From Paenibacillus peoriae KCTC 3763 (lineage in GTDB: Bacteria; Bacillota; Bacilli; Paenibacillales; Paenibacillaceae), in the NCBI RefSeq assembly GCF_000236805.1, contig NZ_AGFX01000021.1, positions 1 to 64,000 on the forward strand: DNA of 64,000 bases. The letters are read 5' to 3'. The translations under genes were made by a program, and so were the position numbers. Of this stretch, positions 44,643 to 54,217 are shown one piece after another (positions within the stretch are counted from its first letter, which is position 1; each line of letters opens with the position of its first letter). Below the pieces are notes generated by a model, which made no database searches, was not told the origin of the DNA, and saw only the letters and a list, made by a program, of their open reading frames with translations.

Positions 44643-45224
44643 TTAATTCAATCCCCGAGTAGGCTCATACAACTCCCAGCCCAGATTTAGAGTTTGGATA
44701 ATATAGTCTGCGACTTCTTCCGCATCCAGCTGATCTGTATCGATCTTGGAGTGATTCACCGCATAAATATTCTGTCTGGAACGGAAAAGTTCTTCGATTT
44801 CCCCTAGGGTCTTGTTTTGCAGATTTGGACGAGTATCAATCAGCATCTTGAGCCGATCTTTCCAGGAATCCCAATTTAAATCCAGGAAGAAAACAATGGA
44901 TGAAGCCAAACAAGCCTGCTTCACTTCTTCCTGTAAAAATGCCCCCCCGCCAACGGAAATGACTTTCAGGCGAGTATTACTGCATAACTTCAGAATATGC
45001 TCCTTTTCAATTTCACGGAATCGCTGTTCTCCGTATGTCTTGAAAATCTCTGTTGTGGGCATGTTATATTCTTGTTCAATTTCCTGGTCAATATCCACGA
45101 AATCCCGATACAGCTTGCGCGCAAGATGGGAACCAATCGTTGTTTTGCCTACGCCCATAAAACCAATGAGCACAATATTTTGTTCTCTTAATGGAATCTC
45201 TCTATTGTTTTGCACCATAACCAC
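44643..45224 (-). CDS. aroK: Shikimate kinase
   Basis: The 193-residue NMP-kinase-fold enzyme phosphorylates shikimate with ATP. Walker A is GFMGVGKTTIGS (about 21-32). The substrate-site Asp and Arg are in DFVDIDQEIEQE and GEQRFREIEKEHI (about 66-78), and GGGAFL follows at about 93-98. It is convergent with aroD. Because imported shikimate must be phosphorylated to enter the chorismate path, its presence here fits uptake and salvage. It starts at or just after MVMVQNN. Confidence 0.9.
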   Translation of the reverse strand: MVMVQNNREIPLREQNIVLIGFMGVGKTTIGSHLARKLYRDFVDIDQEIEQEYNMPTTEIFKTYGEQRFREIEKEHILKLCSNTRLKVISVGGGAFLQEEVKQACLASSIVFFLDLNWDSWKDRLKMLIDTRPNLQNKTLGEIEELFRSRQNIYAVNHSKIDTDQLDAEEVADYIIQTLNLGWELYEPTRGLN

Positions 45225-45500
45225 TCTTTTCTCACCAGTAATGTTGAGATGTAACGCTTCAAAGCACTAAATACATTATACGTTCATCAAACGTCGCTTT
45301 CAATAGCATAGATTATATCAGAAGCGAGGTACAAGCTCATGATGTAATTATCACCCCATGGATTGCTATAGAATATAGTAGACAGCTAATCATGAAAAAT
45401 TCCGATGCGTAATTTACGAGAAAGCAGACTTAAACAAGTATAAAAAAGGCAATATTGTGTACTTTGTCGAAGAAAAGGACATATTTTTCCGAATTATATA

Positions 45501-45580
45501 TTGAAATTACTGGAAGCTTGACTATAATGGAATTATACAATTTGTAAATGAAATCGCTATATTTACAAATTGTGTTTTTT
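45501..45580 (+). promoter_or_regulatory. Promoter with overlapping initial hairpin/T-tract upstream of pelC
   Basis: TTGAAA (45501-45506) and TATAAT (45523-45528) are 16 bp apart. Eight bases after the -10 box a perfect 13-bp inverted repeat begins (ACAATTTGTAAAT, 45537-45549, with its complement at 45561-45573), followed by GTTTTTT. The hairpin would be the first thing transcribed and looks like an intrinsic terminator; it may equally be an operator. The rest of the 549-bp gap (45225-45773) shows no gene. Confidence 0.65.
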
Positions 45581-45773
45581 AATAAGGTACAGTCCATTAC
45601 TTTGAACCAAATACCAAGTATACATATGTTAATTATTACTTATTGGCTCATCCCGCATAGACGTGTATCGGTTCATGGGTTCATTGTCCAAGGGTGGTGA
45701 GAAGGTCTACGCGTTTTGCTCAGCTCAGATACTGCAGCAGAAATAAAAAAATGGACGAGAGGGATGAATTAAA

Positions 45774-46466
45774 ATGAATACACAAACAGCCAAAGTATTA
45801 AAAAAGGGAATGAGTATTGCTTTATCAGGTATGCTGGTCGCATTATTTGTTGGCAATTATTCTGCTCATGCAGCTCCGGAAGTTGTTCATAAAACCATCG
45901 TTGTCAAAGCCGGAGAAGTATATGATGGTAAAGGGAAGACCGTAGTTGCTGATCCCAATACCCTGGGAGACGGAAGCCAGAAAGAGAATCAAAAGCCTAT
46001 TTTCAAGCTTGAAAATAATGCAACACTGAAAAATGTGATCATCGCTGCACCTGCTGCGGACGGTGTGCATGTTTATGGCAATGGAACTATCTCCAACGTA
46101 ACGTGGGAGGATGTAGGTGAAGATGCATTAACGCTCAAAAAATCAGGTACGGTAAACATTACAGGCGGTGGCGCGTTCCATGCCTATGACAAAGTGTTCC
46201 AAATGAATGCCGAAGGCACGATTAACATTAAAAACTTTAGAGCCGATGATATCGGTAAGCTGGCTCGCCAAAACGGGGGCACGAAATACAAAGTAAATAT
46301 GACACTGGATAACTCCGATATTTCCAACGTAAAGGATTCAATCTTTAGAACGGACTCCTCTAGCAGCTCGGCTAGAATTACAAACTCTCGTTTTCACAAT
46401 GTGAAACAATTGTTCAAGGGCTTTAAATCCAGTAACACGAGCGAATCCGGAAATAGTGAAAATTAA
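45774..46466 (+). CDS. pelC: Pectate lyase, family PL3
   Basis: The 230-residue secreted enzyme cleaves polygalacturonate by beta-elimination with Ca2+. After the signal peptide (about 1-33, AHAAPE) comes the PL3 beta-helix: [20 protein letters not shown] (about 50-69), [35 protein letters not shown] and IFRTDSSSS. It aligns through its length with B. subtilis PelC. It is monocistronic, with a long leader and strong terminator, fitting a plant-associated lifestyle. ATG follows GAGAGGGATGA. Confidence 0.93.
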   Translation: MNTQTAKVLKKGMSIALSGMLVALFVGNYSAHAAPEVVHKTIVVKAGEVYDGKGKTVVADPNTLGDGSQKENQKPIFKLENNATLKNVIIAAPAADGVHVYGNGTISNVTWEDVGEDALTLKKSGTVNITGGGAFHAYDKVFQMNAEGTINIKNFRADDIGKLARQNGGTKYKVNMTLDNSDISNVKDSIFRTDSSSSSARITNSRFHNVKQLFKGFKSSNTSESGNSEN

Positions 46467-46492
46467 TACGAATTAGGATAGAGCAGGAAAAT

Positions 46493-46546
46493 AAAAAGGG
46501 GCTTGTTCAACAGATCGCCAGGATCTGATTGGACAAGCCCCTTTTT
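46493..46546 (+). terminator. Intrinsic terminator of pelC
   Basis: AAAAAGGGGCTTGT pairs with ACAAGCCCCTTTTT, with CAGATC/GATCTG inside. Confidence 0.92.
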
Positions 46547-46644
46547 GGTGCATCAAGCTACCCAAAGGCGATCCGGACTTCGTTTGGGACGAGGACTGTG
46601 ATATGATCTTGCTATTACATTTTATACAAAAAAGTTGGGTAGCC

Positions 46645-47643
46645 ATGAATCGTTTTCATCAATATATGAATGCTGACGGTACTTTGAATGATACGCTGGT
46701 GCGGAATCGTGAAATTTTATATACAGGTACAAATGGTCGAGATGTAGAACGCTTTTACGTATCGTCTTCTGAAAGTTATGTGTTTAAGCCGTTAACCAAT
46801 GATGACCAGGAAGGCCGGGAGAGATGGGTATATGAGCATGTGCTTGCTTCGTTGCCGCCCATCTATCCCCGACTGCTGGACTGGTCTGATGCCAGCGCGG
46901 ATGGCGGAGGAGAATGGATGATTTTGGAGGACCTTGGTCCGCTGCACCATCTACATGAAGAAGAAACGATGTTGCGAGCTATTGGACTTGTCGCATGGTG
47001 GCATGCTTTGCCAACAGATTGTTTTACTGGCCTTCCGCTGCGAGGACCGAAGCCGCTTATTAAGGAGATGGCTTCTGAGCTGTACGAGCGCAAGCTTGAA
47101 GTGCTGGAGCTTTGCAGTTCACTGGGATTCTCGAAGCAACAGGTGCAGCGTATTTATGTACAGCTGGAGCACCAGTCTTTTGCGCAGCAGCTTGTACTGT
47201 CGCATGGTGATTTTCATCCGGGGAACTATGCGCTGAGCGGGGAGCGGCTCATGGTGCTGGATTGGGAGCATGCTCATCTGAACATACCGCTGTGGGATGT
47301 GTATCATCTGATCGACATGTCCCATCCGTTGTTCCCGCGTCGCATGACGCCCAATTTGCGTATTCGTATGCTGGACACATATCTGGAGCAGCGGGAGCTG
47401 TTGGGTATAAGAATGGATCGAGCGGCATTTTTGCTAGAATATGGCATGTTTGCTGTGGTATTTTCGCTGTGGATGCTGCTGCTCATTCAAAGTGATTTGC
47501 AGAGGATTGGAACGGACCTGCATAGAAACGGCGACAAATGGTCAAAAGAGCAATTAGAGGCTCAACGGGGAGAAACGTTAGCTTGCTTGAACGAATGTGC
47601 AGCGATGATGGAATGGGGACAAAGAAAGTGGGGAGCAAGATGA
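46645..47643 (+). CDS. Aminoglycoside-phosphotransferase-fold kinase
   Basis: The 332-residue APH/choline-kinase-fold protein shows the Brenner motif SHGDFHPGNYAL (about 188-199) and the metal motif VLDWEHAH (about 207-214). The fold phosphorylates small molecules such as sugars, aminoglycosides or choline. The following glycosyltransferase overlaps its stop codon, so the pair acts together. In Bacilli similar APH-fold/GT pairs (CotS/CotSA type) decorate the spore coat. Substrate unknown. The start at 46645 is chosen over 46603 because the fold starts there, though its ribosome site (GTTGGG) is weak. Confidence 0.8.
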   Translation: MNRFHQYMNADGTLNDTLVRNREILYTGTNGRDVERFYVSSSESYVFKPLTNDDQEGRERWVYEHVLASLPPIYPRLLDWSDASADGGGEWMILEDLGPLHHLHEEETMLRAIGLVAWWHALPTDCFTGLPLRGPKPLIKEMASELYERKLEVLELCSSLGFSKQQVQRIYVQLEHQSFAQQLVLSHGDFHPGNYALSGERLMVLDWEHAHLNIPLWDVYHLIDMSHPLFPRRMTPNLRIRMLDTYLEQRELLGIRMDRAAFLLEYGMFAVVFSLWMLLLIQSDLQRIGTDLHRNGDKWSKEQLEAQRGETLACLNECAAMMEWGQRKWGAR

Positions 47644-48638
47644 AAAAAGTCGGTTTGGTCATGAGAAAAATACAATTTGCTGAAGCGCAGGGTCCTCGTA
47701 TTTTTGCAGAACGTCTGAAGCAGATTGGACTGGAATTGGGAGTGGATATCGTATTTGTATCACCGGAGCGCCATGTGAGCGGCCATGACTGGCTTCCGGG
47801 TTATGAACACGAAAAGGGTGACCTAGTCAATTATGATATTGTATTGGACCAGCTCCATGAGCAGCAGATTGAGCACGTGATTTATACGGTATCCGGCTTT
47901 ACCTATTTGAACATGTTTTTTAAAAACAGCGTGCTGTTTCCGCACAGTTTTCCTGATCCGGCGCTTACAGGCTATGAGATGATGAAGCCTTTTTATCAGA
48001 TCGTGGACAAGGCTATCGTGCAGACTGCCTTTCTCAAGCAGGAGATGGCATCCAAGTTTGGCGTAACCGATGTGACGGTGATCCCGATTGGATTCGATGA
48101 GCGGCTGGTGGAAAAGCATTTCGACCCTTCACAGGTTGTGGATAACCGGGTGATGTGGATCGGGAGAGATGAGGAGAATCGGCGTCCTGATCTGGTACTG
48201 GAATATGCGCGGCATAATCCTGACAAGGATGTCTATATGGTGTTTGGCGGTGAACGCTACAAGGAAAGCATGAAGAAATATGACATCCCGGACAATGTAA
48301 AGCTTCAATTTGCATTGACGCAGGATGAAGTGTTTGCGCTGATGAACACGGCGAAGGTGTATTGGAGCTGCTCCAAATTCGACACGTTCGCGATGCCGCT
48401 GACCGAAGCGCTGGCCATGGGAAAAATCGTCGTCAAGCCGGAGCATCCTTGCTATGGACATATCAGTTCCACACATTCTTTTTCAGGAAATGAGAAAAAC
48501 TGGTTCGAGCTGGTCAATATGGCTGCCGCCTCACCTCGCCGGGTTTCGATGGAGAACCAGGCATACGCCATGGAACAATTTTCGAGCAAGGTGATGAAGC
48601 AGGGGTATCGGGATTTCTTTGACCGTTGGTTAAGCTGA
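47640..48638 (+). CDS. GT-B glycosyltransferase
   Basis: The 332-residue protein has a GT-B layout. The C-terminal nucleotide-sugar lobe has the pattern VMWIGRDEENRRPDLVLEYA (about 171-190) and the E-x7-E-like FDTFAMPLTEALAMGKIVVK (about 247-266). Its ATG overlaps the stop of the APH-fold gene, so they are translationally coupled. Donor and acceptor sugars are not readable. It may modify a surface or spore glycan together with the kinase. Confidence 0.82.
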   Translation: MKKVGLVMRKIQFAEAQGPRIFAERLKQIGLELGVDIVFVSPERHVSGHDWLPGYEHEKGDLVNYDIVLDQLHEQQIEHVIYTVSGFTYLNMFFKNSVLFPHSFPDPALTGYEMMKPFYQIVDKAIVQTAFLKQEMASKFGVTDVTVIPIGFDERLVEKHFDPSQVVDNRVMWIGRDEENRRPDLVLEYARHNPDKDVYMVFGGERYKESMKKYDIPDNVKLQFALTQDEVFALMNTAKVYWSCSKFDTFAMPLTEALAMGKIVVKPEHPCYGHISSTHSFSGNEKNWFELVNMAAASPRRVSMENQAYAMEQFSSKVMKQGYRDFFDRWLS

Positions 48639-48648
48639 GCATTTGGAT

Positions 48649-48685
48649 AGGGACTTGCGCTCTAATGAACGAAAGTCCCTCTTTT
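48649..48685. terminator. Bidirectional terminator between convergent genes
   Basis: AGGGACTT pairs with AAGTCCCT, followed by CTTTTCT. The loop contains TCTAATGAACG, which also occurs in the terminator loop at 52068-52105. Confidence 0.75.
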
Positions 48686-49891
48686 CTATGACTGTGTCTC
48701 TGCTGCTTCAGTAAGAGCCGTTTTGCGATCCATTATGTAGCTGACCAGCATAAGGAACAGGCCGCCGACGGTGATCAGAGATGCGACCCATGGGATGGCA
48801 GTCAGCCCCATTTGATTAATAACGACTCCGCCAATAAAAGCGCCACCTGCGTTGCCCAGATTCAAAGCAGAATGGCTGGAGGTGGAGGAGAGCAATGGGG
48901 CTTCATAGGCCAGATTCATGATGCGAACCTGAATGCCTGGCATGATGCCGAACGCGGCAATCCCCCAGATAAAGACGGTGATGACAGCCAGTACCTTGCT
49001 GTGAAGCGTAAAGGTCAGAATAGACAAAATAATGGCCAGTACAGCATAGTTTGCAATCAAGGACGGTAGCAGCTTCCAATCTGCGAGCTTGCCGCCAACG
49101 ATGTTGCCGATGGTTACGCCGAGCCCGAACAGGACGAGAATCCACGTAATGCTATGCTCGGCAAAGCCGCTAATGTCCGTAAGCAAAGGTGTAATGTACG
49201 TAAAGACAGAGAACAGACTGCCACAGCCGACAGCCCCTGTGAGCAGCATCAGCAGTACCTTGGGATGAAATAGGCTTCGAACTTCCTGTTTGAGACTGGA
49301 AGGCTTGTCCTGCTGAATGACCGGGATATAACGAATGATGCCAAAAAGAGAAATGAGGCCGATCACGACAATAGCGCCAAACGAAGCACGCCAGCCGAGC
49401 TGTTGCCCAATAAAGGTGCCAAAGGGCACGCCAATAATGTTCGCTACGGTCAATCCGGTTAATACCATAGAAATGGCACCGGCCCGCTTGTCAGGACGAA
49501 CCAGTCGAGCGGCGATCAGGGAACCGGCTCCCAAAAAGGTTCCGTGTGATAACGCGGTAGCCATGCGGGCTGCAATAAGAAGCTCGTAGTTGGGGGCAAC
49601 GACGGAGAATAGATTGCCTAAAATAAATATGGTCATTAGCAAGCAGAGCAGTTTTTTTTGCGGCACCTTGTGGGTTAATACGGTAAGCACAGGTGCGCCA
49701 ATGGCCACACCCAGCGCGTAGCTGGTGATAAGCTGTCCGGCTTGCGGAATCGTAACGTGAAGATCATGGGCTACATTGGGCAGCAGTCCCATAATGACGA
49801 ATTCGGTCATACCGATGGCGAAGGCACCCAGGGTCAGCCATAGCAAGGAGGGCGGGAAGCGATCCGCTGTCTTCGTTTCTTGAGTACTCAT
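48686..49891 (-). CDS. MFS drug/sugar efflux transporter, DHA1 (AraJ/YdhP-like)
   Basis: The 401-residue 12-helix antiporter has the typical start GMTEFVIMGLLPNVAHDLHV (about 23-42) and motif C-like GVPFGTFIGQQLGWRASF (about 155-172), as in AraJ, YdhP and chloramphenicol exporters. It probably exports small hydrophobic compounds or sugars using proton motive force. It stands alone; the intergenic gap to cysK carries the divergent promoters. No dedicated regulator gene is adjacent. Confidence 0.87.
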   Translation of the reverse strand: MSTQETKTADRFPPSLLWLTLGAFAIGMTEFVIMGLLPNVAHDLHVTIPQAGQLITSYALGVAIGAPVLTVLTHKVPQKKLLCLLMTIFILGNLFSVVAPNYELLIAARMATALSHGTFLGAGSLIAARLVRPDKRAGAISMVLTGLTVANIIGVPFGTFIGQQLGWRASFGAIVVIGLISLFGIIRYIPVIQQDKPSSLKQEVRSLFHPKVLLMLLTGAVGCGSLFSVFTYITPLLTDISGFAEHSITWILVLFGLGVTIGNIVGGKLADWKLLPSLIANYAVLAIILSILTFTLHSKVLAVITVFIWGIAAFGIMPGIQVRIMNLAYEAPLLSSTSSHSALNLGNAGGAFIGGVVINQMGLTAIPWVASLITVGGLFLMLVSYIMDRKTALTEAAETQS

Positions 49892-50109
49892 AAATTTCTT
49901 GTATCCTCCTGAAAAAATAGTACTGCGAGTATATCATTACTGACGATATCTGGCGACCCATTTTGCAAAAAATTTACATACTAAGTTGATAAGATTGATG
50001 TAATTTACAAAAGCGCGGGTAGGGAGAAGCTAATTATGTTATTTTGTTAGTAGGATATTAGGATCGTAAATAACGATATAAATATGGAACACTCAAGGAG
50101 GGGACAACG

Positions 50110-51033
50110 ATGGCACTTAAAGTGGTACATCATATTACCGATTTAATTGGAGATACGCCTTGTGTACGGTTGCAACGGCTCACAGGACCGCAGGATGCAG
50201 AGGTGTATGTGAAGCTGGAATATTTTAATCCAAGCGGCAGTGTCAAGGATCGTGCGGCGGGCAACCTGATTGCGGAGGCGGAAAAGGCAGGGCATCTACA
50301 GCCGGGAGGCACCATTATTGAGCCGACTAGCGGCAACACGGGAATTGGACTTGCGATGAATGCGGCTGCCCGAGGCTACCGTGCAATTCTGGTGATGCCG
50401 TCGAATATGACGAAGGAACGAATCAATATTTTGAAAGCATACGGTGCTGAGGTTGTGCTGACCCCGGCAGAGGAACGGATGCCCGGTGCGATTCGCAAGG
50501 CGCTTGAATTGGGGGCCGAAATTGAAGGGAGCTTTATCCCGCATCAATTTGAAAATGAGGCTAACCCGGACATTCACCGTACAACGACAGCACTTGAAAT
50601 TTTGGAGCAGACGGAAGGAAGGCTGGATGTGTTCGTTGCTTCTTCGGGAACGGGCGGTACTATCACGGGAACGGGTGAAGTGCTGCGCCAGCATTTGCCG
50701 AATCTACGAGTGGTTGTGGTCGAGCCAAAGGGTTCGCCAGTGCTGTCCGGTGGAAAACCCGGTCCGCATAAGCTGGTTGGCACCAGTCCGGGATTTATCC
50801 CTGACGTACTGAATACGAAGGTTTATGACGAAATCGTACAGGTTGCCGATGAGGATGCGATTGCAATGACCCGGGCGATTGCTGCCCAGGAAGGGATTCT
50901 TGTGGGCTCCTCCAGTGGAGCTACGATCTGGACGGCCATTCAGGAGGCCCGGCGTTTGGGAGCGGGCAAGCGAGTGCTCTGTATTGCGCCAGACACCGGA
51001 GAGCGTTATTTGAGTATGGGAATATTCGGATAA
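50110..51033 (+). CDS. cysK: Cysteine synthase (O-acetylserine sulfhydrylase)
   Basis: The PLP enzyme makes cysteine from O-acetylserine and sulfide. The 307-residue length fits. The PLP Lys is in NPSGSVKDRAAGNLI (about 39-53, Lys45), the substrate loop in TSGNTGIGLAM (about 74-84) and the phosphate loop in SSGTGGTITGTGEVL (about 178-192). AAGGAGGGG lies about six bases before ATG. No T-box or CymR-type site was recognised in the 218-bp gap before it. Confidence 0.92.
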   Translation: MALKVVHHITDLIGDTPCVRLQRLTGPQDAEVYVKLEYFNPSGSVKDRAAGNLIAEAEKAGHLQPGGTIIEPTSGNTGIGLAMNAAARGYRAILVMPSNMTKERINILKAYGAEVVLTPAEERMPGAIRKALELGAEIEGSFIPHQFENEANPDIHRTTTALEILEQTEGRLDVFVASSGTGGTITGTGEVLRQHLPNLRVVVVEPKGSPVLSGGKPGPHKLVGTSPGFIPDVLNTKVYDEIVQVADEDAIAMTRAIAAQEGILVGSSSGATIWTAIQEARRLGAGKRVLCIAPDTGERYLSMGIFG

Positions 51034-51078
51034 AGATTATATGACGCAAATATTTTGGAGGATGAAGGAGGAGCAATA

Positions 51079-52056
51079 ATGAAGATCATGCCTTTACAGA
51101 AACGTGGAATCTCAGATAGTCGTCTGGCGCTTGGTTGTATGCCTTTTGGTGGAGAATGGAGTCATGTCCCGTATACGCAGGAGCATATTATTGAAGCAGA
51201 AAAAGCTGTGGAAGCAGCACGTTCCATCGGAATTACGATGTTCGATCATGCAGACATTTATCGCATGGGGAAAGCGGAAGAAATTTTCGGTCGGATTTTA
51301 AAGGGACAACCTGGGTTGCGTGAACAAATCGTAATTCAGTCCAAATGCGGGATTTTCCTGCCGGATGGTACGCTCCCGGGCCGTTTTGACTTCTCATATG
51401 CTCATATTATGGAGTCTGTGGACGGCATTCTCAAGCGTCTGGGAACCGAATATTTGGACATCCTGCTGCTGCATCGCCCCGATCCGCTGGTAGAACCGGA
51501 AGAAGTAGCAGAGGCGTTCAGCAAGCTTAAGGCGTCCGGCAAAGTACGGCATTTCGGCGTTTCCAATATGAATGTAAGCCAGATTCGTTTTTTGGAGCGC
51601 AGCCTGACGGAGCCATTGATTGTGAATCAGTTGGAAATGAGTCTGGCACATCTGCATTTTGTAGACCAGACAGTGCATGTGAATCAGCAGGCGGGGACGA
51701 ATGTGCATTTTGGTGAAGGCTTGCTGGAATATTGCCAAACGGAGGATATTCAGCTTCAAGCGTGGGGACCGCTGGCTCAGGGACGTTTTAGCGGAGGTTC
51801 TTTGGACGGAGAGCCGGAGCATGTTCGTAAGACGGCAGAGCTGGTGCAAAAGCTGGCTACTGAAAAAGACACGACACGTGAAGCTATCGTCCTGGGCTGG
51901 CTTATGAAGCATCCGGCACGGATTCAGCCTGTCATTGGGAGCGCCAATCCTGAACGAATCAAGGCCTGTCAGGATGCGGAACGTCAGAGCGAGCTGATGA
52001 CCCGTGAGGAATGGTATGAATTGTACGTTAGCGCGCGTGGACAAGCTTTGCCGTAA
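51079..52056 (+). CDS. Aldo/keto reductase, YdhF-like
   Basis: The 325-residue TIM-barrel NADPH oxidoreductase shows the tetrad residues: Asp in MFDHADIY with Tyr (about 55-62), Lys in IQSKCG (about 89-94) and His in LLHRPDP (about 131-137). The C-terminal IQPVIGSANPERIKACQDA binds the cofactor. Overall it resembles E. coli YdhF. The start at 51079 is better than 51055 because AAGGAGGAG lies just before it. It follows cysK by 45 bp and may be read with it. Substrate unknown. Confidence 0.87.
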   Translation: MKIMPLQKRGISDSRLALGCMPFGGEWSHVPYTQEHIIEAEKAVEAARSIGITMFDHADIYRMGKAEEIFGRILKGQPGLREQIVIQSKCGIFLPDGTLPGRFDFSYAHIMESVDGILKRLGTEYLDILLLHRPDPLVEPEEVAEAFSKLKASGKVRHFGVSNMNVSQIRFLERSLTEPLIVNQLEMSLAHLHFVDQTVHVNQQAGTNVHFGEGLLEYCQTEDIQLQAWGPLAQGRFSGGSLDGEPEHVRKTAELVQKLATEKDTTREAIVLGWLMKHPARIQPVIGSANPERIKACQDAERQSELMTREEWYELYVSARGQALP

Positions 52057-52067
52057 CTTGTTTAAAA

Positions 52068-52105
52068 GGCCCTTCCTTTGTCTAATGAACGGACGAGGAA
52101 GGGCC
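52068..52105. terminator. Bidirectional terminator between convergent genes
   Basis: GGCCCTTCCT pairs perfectly with AGGAAGGGCC. There is little T run; the loop again contains TCTAATGAACG. Confidence 0.7.
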
Positions 52106-52113
52106 ATTCTTGG

Positions 52114-52917
52114 CTATTCCTCTTCTTCGTACCGTGCGAGGGCTTTGGTGATTGTCTCCTTCATGCGGGAAATCAGCCGGGCGCCCTGGACGACCCTGAC
52201 ACGTTTGCCGAGGAAACGGATTTTGGATAGCACATATTCACATTCATCTGCCTGAAAGGTGACCGTAATACGATAGGTATCTACTTCCTGAACATATTCC
52301 ACCTCTTTTTCAAAGCAGGAAAAAGCATATAAAATACGGGACATTTCCCCGTTGTATACAGGAATAATCTCAATGATGCCCTGTTCCTTGCGCGACTCCA
52401 GAATACCGAGTATACGCTGGGTGAATTTCTCCGCCTCTTCAGGTGGAATCGCTTCTTCCGAGACGGTTACGATGTTGGACAGCTTGGTGGACATCAGCGC
52501 GCGGTGTCGGCGGTTATACCACAGCAGGCTCCATTCTTTCTTGACCATGGAAAATTCCAGCTTGTAAGGAAACCCGGACATTTGCTCATGCATGCGCCCG
52601 TTGCGCAGTCTGAAGTTCATACAGATGCCTGAACGGGAGCGCAGGATGGGACGCAATACACGCAGGAGTGGATGATAGACAGAGGAAGCAGAGCTGCCTG
52701 CCTTTTCCTTCAAGCTCCCATCGACCTCCAGCGGCTCATCATCTGCCAGCATCAGTCGAAGCTTATCTAGCGTTGCTGGTGTAAAAGCCTCTGCCGCCGC
52801 TGAGTCTGCCAGCATGGATTGGAGCCAGACCCTTTCCTGTGATGTGGTGGCAAAAGCGCCTGATTCATTCAGGCGTGAGACGATCTGATAGTTAAATATT
52901 TTCTCGAATAGGCTCAT
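52114..52917 (-). CDS. WYL-domain protein (second of a pair)
   Basis: The 267-residue protein lacks a clear DNA-binding helix-turn-helix at its start (MSLFEKIFNYQIVSRLNESG). It carries a WYL-type ligand-binding domain (about 120-190) with WSLLWYNRRHRALMSTKLSN, and a C-terminal WCX-like extension (EYVLSKIRFLGKRVRVV). WYL domains bind nucleic acid or nucleotide ligands and control defence and repair genes. Its start lies inside the end of the upstream WYL regulator gene (26-bp overlap), so the two are co-translated and probably form a complex. Confidence 0.78.
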   Translation of the reverse strand: MSLFEKIFNYQIVSRLNESGAFATTSQERVWLQSMLADSAAAEAFTPATLDKLRLMLADDEPLEVDGSLKEKAGSSASSVYHPLLRVLRPILRSRSGICMNFRLRNGRMHEQMSGFPYKLEFSMVKKEWSLLWYNRRHRALMSTKLSNIVTVSEEAIPPEEAEKFTQRILGILESRKEQGIIEIIPVYNGEMSRILYAFSCFEKEVEYVQEVDTYRITVTFQADECEYVLSKIRFLGKRVRVVQGARLISRMKETITKALARYEEEE

Positions 52918-54217
52918 AATAGGCTTGCAGCTCCTTCCATTCCTGCCTGAATTCCTTGCGCAGCCGCCGGGGCTCCAATACCTCACAGCTTGACCCGAAG
53001 CTGCGAATCCACGGTTTGATCTCGGTAATTCCATTCACCGTAATTTCATAGATAAAGGATTCGCTTTCTTCCTCCGTAATCGTACCCCATTGTCCCTGCA
53101 ACAGGACGCGTTCCCGAATAAAATTGTGCTTTGCGCCCTCGGGATTAAAAAAACGTATTCGCACGTTCACGGCGAGTCCGGTATCCACAAGCCAGCTATA
53201 CCGCGTTTTTTCTTCCAGCACCGCCAGCAGATCGGCAAAACGCTGCTCTGGCATGGACTTTCCCTCCATTAATTGAGTCATGCCCTCCAAACGGAACTTC
53301 ATGATTCCTTTGCCGCCCACGTGACCCAGCACATACCAGCGTCCGTATTGATGATCATAGATGACCTGCAAGGGCAGAATGGTATGTTCACGGCCTTCTG
53401 TCTCCTTTTCAAACAGCGGATTGGTATTCTGTGACCCATACATGCTTCGTTTGGATGTCGAAAAATATAAAAAGCTCACACAGCGCCGTTGCCGAATGGC
53501 ATGCAAAAGCGGGTGAATATGGGCTTCGTCCAGAATGCGTGAGTAGTAGTGATACTTATATAAAAAAGGGGTCGCTATATCACGATCTCCGCTTTGACGG
53601 CGCATCGCTTTTTTCAAATGATCACGCAGCAGAAATCCCTGCACGGAGGGAAGCTGGGTGTTGGCCATAATGTCTACAAAATCATACAAGTCCAGTAATT
53701 CCTCATCTGTCAGCCCTGTGACCAGATCATTGCGGACAGCATAGCGGTACGGTCTGCCGCCGGGCTCCTTGCGAACCACGCCGACTTCAACAAGATATTT
53801 CAGGTCCGAACGGATCGTTTTCTCATCCGGCAGTGTACTGTCGGAAGGCAGTCCGTCACAGCAGGCATCCAGCAACTCCATGGTGGTCAGGGGCTGCGAT
53901 TGTAGTGCTGTCAGTAATAAAGCCAAACGGACGCTTTCTGATTCCTTGAGCGATTTGGCTCGAAACAGGAATAGCAGTAATGGATCTGCGGATTCATAAT
54001 AATTAAAGCGCAGCATTTCGTTAAAATCATGTCCCTGCTCCGCAGGCAGCTGCTGCTGCACGGATTGGACGATTTCTTTGAGCCGCCGAATTGTCTTATC
54101 AAAGGTATGTACCGAAATGCCCAGTCTGTCTGCAAATTGCTGTCGATTGTAAGCACCGCTTGTCAATGTCAACATGCGCAGAAATTGAATTTCTTTATCA
54201 AAGCTTTCTCTCGCCAT
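52892..54217 (-). CDS. WYL-domain transcriptional regulator with HTH
   Basis: The 441-residue regulator has an N-terminal winged helix-turn-helix (YNRQQFADRLGISVHTFDKT about 23-42). A second winged region follows (about 125-170; YLVEVGVVRKEPGGRPYRYA). The WYL domain (about 235-320) has FLYFSTSK and YGRWYVLGHVGGKGIMKFRL, and there is a WCX tail. It is divergent from the nucleotidyltransferase-TatD unit across a 271-bp gap with no other gene, so that unit is a likely target. The ligand is unknown. Confidence 0.85.
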   Translation of the reverse strand: MARESFDKEIQFLRMLTLTSGAYNRQQFADRLGISVHTFDKTIRRLKEIVQSVQQQLPAEQGHDFNEMLRFNYYESADPLLLFLFRAKSLKESESVRLALLLTALQSQPLTTMELLDACCDGLPSDSTLPDEKTIRSDLKYLVEVGVVRKEPGGRPYRYAVRNDLVTGLTDEELLDLYDFVDIMANTQLPSVQGFLLRDHLKKAMRRQSGDRDIATPFLYKYHYYSRILDEAHIHPLLHAIRQRRCVSFLYFSTSKRSMYGSQNTNPLFEKETEGREHTILPLQVIYDHQYGRWYVLGHVGGKGIMKFRLEGMTQLMEGKSMPEQRFADLLAVLEEKTRYSWLVDTGLAVNVRIRFFNPEGAKHNFIRERVLLQGQWGTITEEESESFIYEITVNGITEIKPWIRSFGSSCEVLEPRRLRKEFRQEWKELQAYYEPIRENI

